Assembly: GCA_002238415.1 (NCBI GenBank)
Contig: MPMI01000032.1
Span: 1 to 64,000 of the forward strand
Direction: 5' to 3'
DNA length: 64,000 nucleotides
DNA from: Desulfurellaceae bacterium bin18
Lineage (GTDB): Bacteria > Desulfobacterota > Binatia > Bin18
The notes below the pieces were generated by a model. It was not told the origin of the DNA. It made no database searches and saw only the letters and a program-made list of their open reading frames with translations. Within the stretch, counting starts at the first letter, position 1. Each line of letters starts with the position of its first letter. The position numbers were made by a program, and so were the translations under genes. Below, piece after piece: positions 61,002 to 64,000 of the stretch.

Positions 61002-61433
61002 TCAGTTCTGAGACAGGGGTGTGATTCCCATTTGCGCTTCAAGTTTTCTGCGTACTTCACGCGCATCCAGTAACGCTTGTGTGGCCCTGTCAAGTTTGGC
61101 CTTAGCTTCTTTGCGGAGTGAAATCATATTGAGCTGTGTACGCAGCATGTCGTTCAGTGCTTCTTGCTGAAAGAGATGTTTTTGCGGGTCTCCGCTGGCT
61201 TTGGCTTGGTCCCTGAGTCCCCTCATTTTCTCGACCATAGCCGCTACTTCGTCAATCTTGTAGCAGATGAAATCATACTCGGCCTTTTTGGTCAGGACGA
61301 GATGTTCAGCCCGTCCTACCGTATCAACGGCTGTGGCATAGAGTTGTGGATCGGAGTCCTGAGCAAAGCTCTGGGCAGTGGGACAGGCCAGTATTAAGAG
61401 ACCGAGAAACAGACCGACTATTGTTCGGTGCAT
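61002..61433 (-). CDS. secreted helical protein, function unknown
   Basis: 143 aa with a clear signal peptide (MHRTIVGLFLGLLILACPTA, cleavage probably after QSFAQ) and a mature part that is all helix with many charged residues, likely coiled coil (KMRGLRDQAKASGD; AKAKLDRATQALLDAREVRRKLEAQ). The ATG has GGGAGGG in front. I do not recognise a family. It should be periplasmic and is probably unrelated to the CRISPR system beside it. Confidence 0.65.
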   Translation of the reverse strand: MHRTIVGLFLGLLILACPTAQSFAQDSDPQLYATAVDTVGRAEHLVLTKKAEYDFICYKIDEVAAMVEKMRGLRDQAKASGDPQKHLFQQEALNDMLRTQLNMISLRKEAKAKLDRATQALLDAREVRRKLEAQMGITPLSQN

Positions 61434-61459
61434 ACATCCCTCCCGTCAGTTGGGTGGAT

Positions 61460-61520
61460 GCAGCCTAGCTTGACTCTCCCAGCCTGGAAAGGCCGCACCG
61501 GCCCCTCATTATTCCAGCAG
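61460..61520. repeat. dispersed ~60-base repeat, copy C
   Basis: Almost identical to copy B at 55099 (one extra difference near its start and one base lost in the GC-rich centre). Copies B and C enclose cas12c, cas1, the array and the secreted-protein gene. Confidence 0.85.
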
Positions 61521-61604
61521 AAGCCGAAATCCGGTATCTTTCATCGAATTGGTCGAGGTAAGGGAAGGTGCGGATTTCCAGAATTCAGCGCCACCCCAAA
61601 ACTC

Positions 61605-61930
61605 AGGATATGAAATTTCGCGGGATATTTCATAAAGATTTTGGCCGAAATCGCGAAAAGTCCAGCTTGTGCAGTCACTTAGGCGTGTTTCACGTTAAAT
61701 GAAATTTTTTCGGTGTTTCATAAGAATTTCACTTAAAATTCACGCTTAAAGCAGCCCTATTCTGGTTTTGGAACGTGTTTGCGGGGGTTTTACGGGCAGT
61801 TTGCGTAGACCAAAAAACTGCCGGGAAGGAGGCTGGCGGTGAAGGCCAGGGCGGGCGTGGTGAGGAGGATTTCCATATTTCACTTTGGATGAAATTTCAT
61901 GAAAGCTGAAATTTCACGTTTTATGAAATG
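61605..61930. promoter_or_regulatory. cluster of TGAAAT / ATTTCA motifs in a 617-base gap
   Basis: In a gap without genes (61434-62050) the motif TGAAAT or its complement occurs about ten times, often as palindromes: ATGAAAT N10 ATTTCAT (61610-61633), ATGAAATTTCAT (61889-61900), TGAAATTTCA (61907-61916), and further copies at 61688, 61699, 61716, 61725, 61877 and 61923. The AT-rich motifs stand out against the GC-rich background. They could be multiple operator sites or iteron-like repeats; the binding protein is unknown. The rest of the gap shows nothing recognisable. Confidence 0.5.
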
Positions 61931-62050
61931 CCCTCGTAGCCCGCCAGCGTCCGCGAGCACTCTCACAAGCAGATGTGACTATCGTTTATATGTTTCCCTA
62001 TCCGGTGGAGTTCCCTGCATACCTCACGCAGGGAACAGTGATGCAATGTA

Positions 62051-62380
62051 TCAGCGAGATCCAGGAAGTCGGATATATCGTCCGGTCCTGCGCGATATCA
62101 AGCCTCGATTAGGTCGCTTATTTTGCAACGAGAGAAGGCTACGATTGACGTTGTTTCGCCAATGAAGCGGCCGCAAGTTGCTAAGGATGTCCCGTCCTCC
62201 TTGAGACTTCGGCTTGATATGATCCATCTCCCATCCGTACAGGGATTTTCTATTGCCGTAGTGATTCCGTTTTATCAATGTGTGGTGCTTATCCATCCGC
62301 AAGGCGGCGCGTAACCTTCTTGAAATGGGGATAGCCTTGTCCCACACAGCTTGTCTAACTTTCGGACTGGAGAGGTTCAT
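62051..62380 (-). CDS. small HNH endonuclease
   Basis: 109 aa. The HNH core is readable as GWEMDHIKPKSQGG followed by SNLRPLHWRNNVNRS, with the metal-binding Asp-His and the second His/Asn. No zinc-binding Cys pairs. Short stand-alone HNH nucleases of this form occur in phages, restriction systems and mobile elements. It is the first of several nuclease- or defence-like genes on the minus strand to the right of the CRISPR array. Confidence 0.82.
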   Translation of the reverse strand: MNLSSPKVRQAVWDKAIPISRRLRAALRMDKHHTLIKRNHYGNRKSLYGWEMDHIKPKSQGGRDILSNLRPLHWRNNVNRSLLSLQNKRPNRGLISRRTGRYIRLPGSR

Positions 62381-62472
62381 ATTATATTCCCTTTCCGAGC
62401 TGTTCTTGGAGCATTATCGATCATCCCAAATCTTATAGGCGGCCATCTTACCTGTCAATGAATCGGAATTGC

Positions 62473-62952
62473 CTAGTTTAAGGTCTTGAGCGTGTCTGTC
62501 ACGTCTCGCACACCATCCAGTAACCAGACTCCATCACGCAAATGAAATATGGCGCTATTCGTATGGGCATTGTAGCGAGCATGTTCATTAACAACAGCCC
62601 AAGGAATCAGCGCGGCGCGGAGTACCTGATAATCATCCGCGAAGAGAATCCCCGCGAGCATGTCAAACGGACGCTTCTTGAGATTGCGGAGAGCCGAAAG
62701 CTGTCGGTCTTTTCTTCGCCGGTGCAGCCAACATCCTTTAATCTGATAGCGTATCCCGTTGCTGTCCTTGGCATCGTAGCCACGCTTTGAATTCGGCTCT
62801 TGTTCCCATCCAAATGCAGAACAGAAGAGGTACTCTGCAAAATCGCTAGTGAGGCTGTTAGCGCTCCGTGAGATACCCCGCGCTCGGAGTTCTTCTCCTA
62901 TCTGCACATGGAGCGCCAACAGTTCTGCAAGCGTCATTTCCCTGAGTTTCAT
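62473..62952 (-). CDS. PD-(D/E)XK-like nuclease family protein
   Basis: 159 aa. An N-terminal helix (LAELLALHVQIGEELRARG) leads to a compact alpha/beta part with Glu in FAEYLFCSAFGWEQE, Asp in SKRGYDAKDSNGIRYQIKG and the Gln-x-Lys that follows, the D...(E/Q)xK arrangement of restriction-like nucleases. Related single-gene proteins of this type are annotated as DUF6998 or restriction-endonuclease-like. No methyltransferase gene is next to it. Confidence 0.65.
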   Translation of the reverse strand: MKLREMTLAELLALHVQIGEELRARGISRSANSLTSDFAEYLFCSAFGWEQEPNSKRGYDAKDSNGIRYQIKGCWLHRRRKDRQLSALRNLKKRPFDMLAGILFADDYQVLRAALIPWAVVNEHARYNAHTNSAIFHLRDGVWLLDGVRDVTDTLKTLN

Positions 62953-63001
62953 CTATCACCCCTTCAACGCTGGGGCCTAACCGAAAACCGCTTCGCCGTG
63001 T

Positions 63002-63349
63002 TTAAGGTCTTGACTCCGACTCAATGACACGCTGCCGCACCTCAACTTCAACGAGCATGCAGAGGGTTATGAATATGGCGCATCCAGTGAGCAGGAAATC
63101 CCCCATAGGTATGAAGATGTAGAACCCAATAAGAATGAGCGGAACCTGATTCCGCTTTGCTGCACGCCATAGTTTTTTCCCTTCCGTCAGTGGCTTCTTT
63201 CGTGCCTCTTCCCGTTCCCGATCAAGGCGGCGTTTCTGTGCGTCTATTCGTTGTCTGAAATAATCAGGGCCGGGCCAAAGGAGATACGCAATCGGAAGAA
63301 AAAACATAAGCGCCGTGAAACGTTCAGACATCGACTTTTTCTCACCCAT
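63002..63349 (-). CDS. small membrane protein, two or three spans
   Basis: About 115 aa from ATG 63349 (ATG 63331 also possible). Hydrophobic segments FTALMFFLPIAYLLWPG and then VPLILIGFYIFIPMGDFLLTGCAIFITLCML flank a charged helical linker (RQRIDAQKRRLDREREEARKK). No family recognised. It overlaps the end of the HEPN-like gene upstream by 8 bases, so the two are probably translated together. Confidence 0.6.
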   Translation of the reverse strand: MGEKKSMSERFTALMFFLPIAYLLWPGPDYFRQRIDAQKRRLDREREEARKKPLTEGKKLWRAAKRNQVPLILIGFYIFIPMGDFLLTGCAIFITLCMLVEVEVRQRVIESESRP

Positions 63350-63971
63350 CTGGATTAGTTTTTTTCCAGTTCTCAATATTCAATGCTTCTAGTTTATCGA
63401 GGAACACCAGAAACACATCTAATTTATCGAGATAATGTGTCCATTTTTCCTGTGATGTGTCTTCCCAAGAATACCGTTTATTCCAGAGGGCTACATCCTT
63501 ATCGAAATACTCAAGAAATTCTTTCAGTCCCCTTAAACGTATATTTTGAGGCCCTTTAGGGGGTTCTTTAGAGCGAATTAACGCGATGAGTTGAAACGCC
63601 GGACATTCCTCTGACGCCTTCTTAAAAAGTGCATTGACTTTTCTTTTCTCTTTGTCTGGTATCTGACTATATAATCCCTTGAGCCGATGTGTATTAGCAA
63701 ATGACTGACCGACAGAACCCAAAAAAGCTTTGAATCCGAGTTCTAACGCATTTTGTAAATTAAAATGGCTGGCCGTTTTTAGGGACATCCATACCTCGCT
63801 GGAGGGCCATCCTTTGTCTCCATAAATAGGAGAGGTAGAATGGGGCGTGACATTCAGAGCGCTAATATGATGCTCCACAAGACGGGCTGCATCCAAGAAG
63901 GCTCTCGCATCTCCTACCATTCTACGAAACTCGTCATTTGTTACTGGTTTTGTCTTCTGTTTTCTGGCCAT
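63342..63971 (-). CDS. helical protein, possible HEPN-like domain
   Basis: About 209 aa from ATG 63971 (a GTG at 63977 is in frame), complete within the window. All-helical prediction; the segments SLKTASHFNLQNALELGFKAFL and ANTHRLKGLYSQIP have the look of HEPN proteins, in which a similar His-x-Leu turn follows the second helix. The Rx4-6H catalytic motif is not convincingly seen. It precedes the small membrane protein with overlap; the pair could be an effector-membrane module, but this is inference. Confidence 0.45.
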   Translation of the reverse strand: MARKQKTKPVTNDEFRRMVGDARAFLDAARLVEHHISALNVTPHSTSPIYGDKGWPSSEVWMSLKTASHFNLQNALELGFKAFLGSVGQSFANTHRLKGLYSQIPDKEKRKVNALFKKASEECPAFQLIALIRSKEPPKGPQNIRLRGLKEFLEYFDKDVALWNKRYSWEDTSQEKWTHYLDKLDVFLVFLDKLEALNIENWKKTNPDG

Positions 63972-64000
63972 TCTCACTGTCCACCCTGCAACGCCCGACA

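Noticed and set aside
60778-61011. 77-codon frame after the array as a gene
   Set aside because: It reads back through the decayed repeat, overlaps a terminator-like hairpin and the end of another gene, and resembles nothing known.
61899-62165. Plus-strand frame opposite the HNH gene
   Set aside because: Starts inside the TGAAATTTCA cluster and runs antisense to a recognisable HNH protein.

Overview
The window looks like a chromosomal stretch from an uncultured, moderately GC-rich Gram-negative bacterium. The housekeeping order rplU-rpmA-obgE-proB-proA-nadD-rsfS, together with scpA-scpB-rluB, is the kind seen in delta-proteobacterial or Tectomicrobia-like lineages, but the placement is inference and weak. 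The first 54 kb is mostly core or catabolic; the last 10 kb is accessory.

Layout. 1-9 kb: catabolic genes (truncated dehydrogenase, tag, an N,N-dimethylformamidase pair, hydrolases, a frameshifted amidase, an NCS2 permease). 9.6-15 kb: initiator tRNA, rluB/scpB/scpA, trpS, an M50 protease, phosphonoacetate hydrolase. 15-18 kb: fabF and fabH. 18-25.6 kb: rsfS, nadD, proA, proB, obgE, rpmA, rplU, a thioesterase and an M23 peptidase, all on the minus strand. 25.6-32 kb: mltG, a Q-rich membrane protein with a MoxR ATPase, esterases, enoyl-CoA hydratase. 32-46 kb: acyl-CoA metabolism (single-chain acyl-CoA carboxylase, etfAB, IclR regulator, a second biotin carboxylase/BCCP pair), interrupted at 35.6-38.5 kb by a toxin-like / MqsA-like / KGGVGR-ATPase cassette. 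46-54 kb: kinase, glycerate kinase, rimO, prfB with its programmed frameshift, lnt.

54.3-64 kb is a defence-like island: a vapBC-type pair, then a type V-C CRISPR system with a Cas12c effector (RuvC residues intact), Cas1 as the only adaptation gene, and a small array of 25-nt repeats with 18-nt spacers. Beyond it lie a secreted protein, a cluster of TGAAATTTCA-type motifs, an HNH nuclease, a PD-(D/E)XK-like protein and a HEPN-like protein. Copies of a ~60-bp dispersed repeat lie on both sides of the Cas12c locus.

A second signal runs through 15-50 kb: at least eight copies of a ~53-bp palindromic element with a shared core. Most are intergenic, two supply the stop codon of the preceding gene, and two lie in frame inside rimO and a glycerate kinase, like Rickettsia palindromic elements. 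All similarity statements come from reading by eye and remembered family sequences; no search was run.
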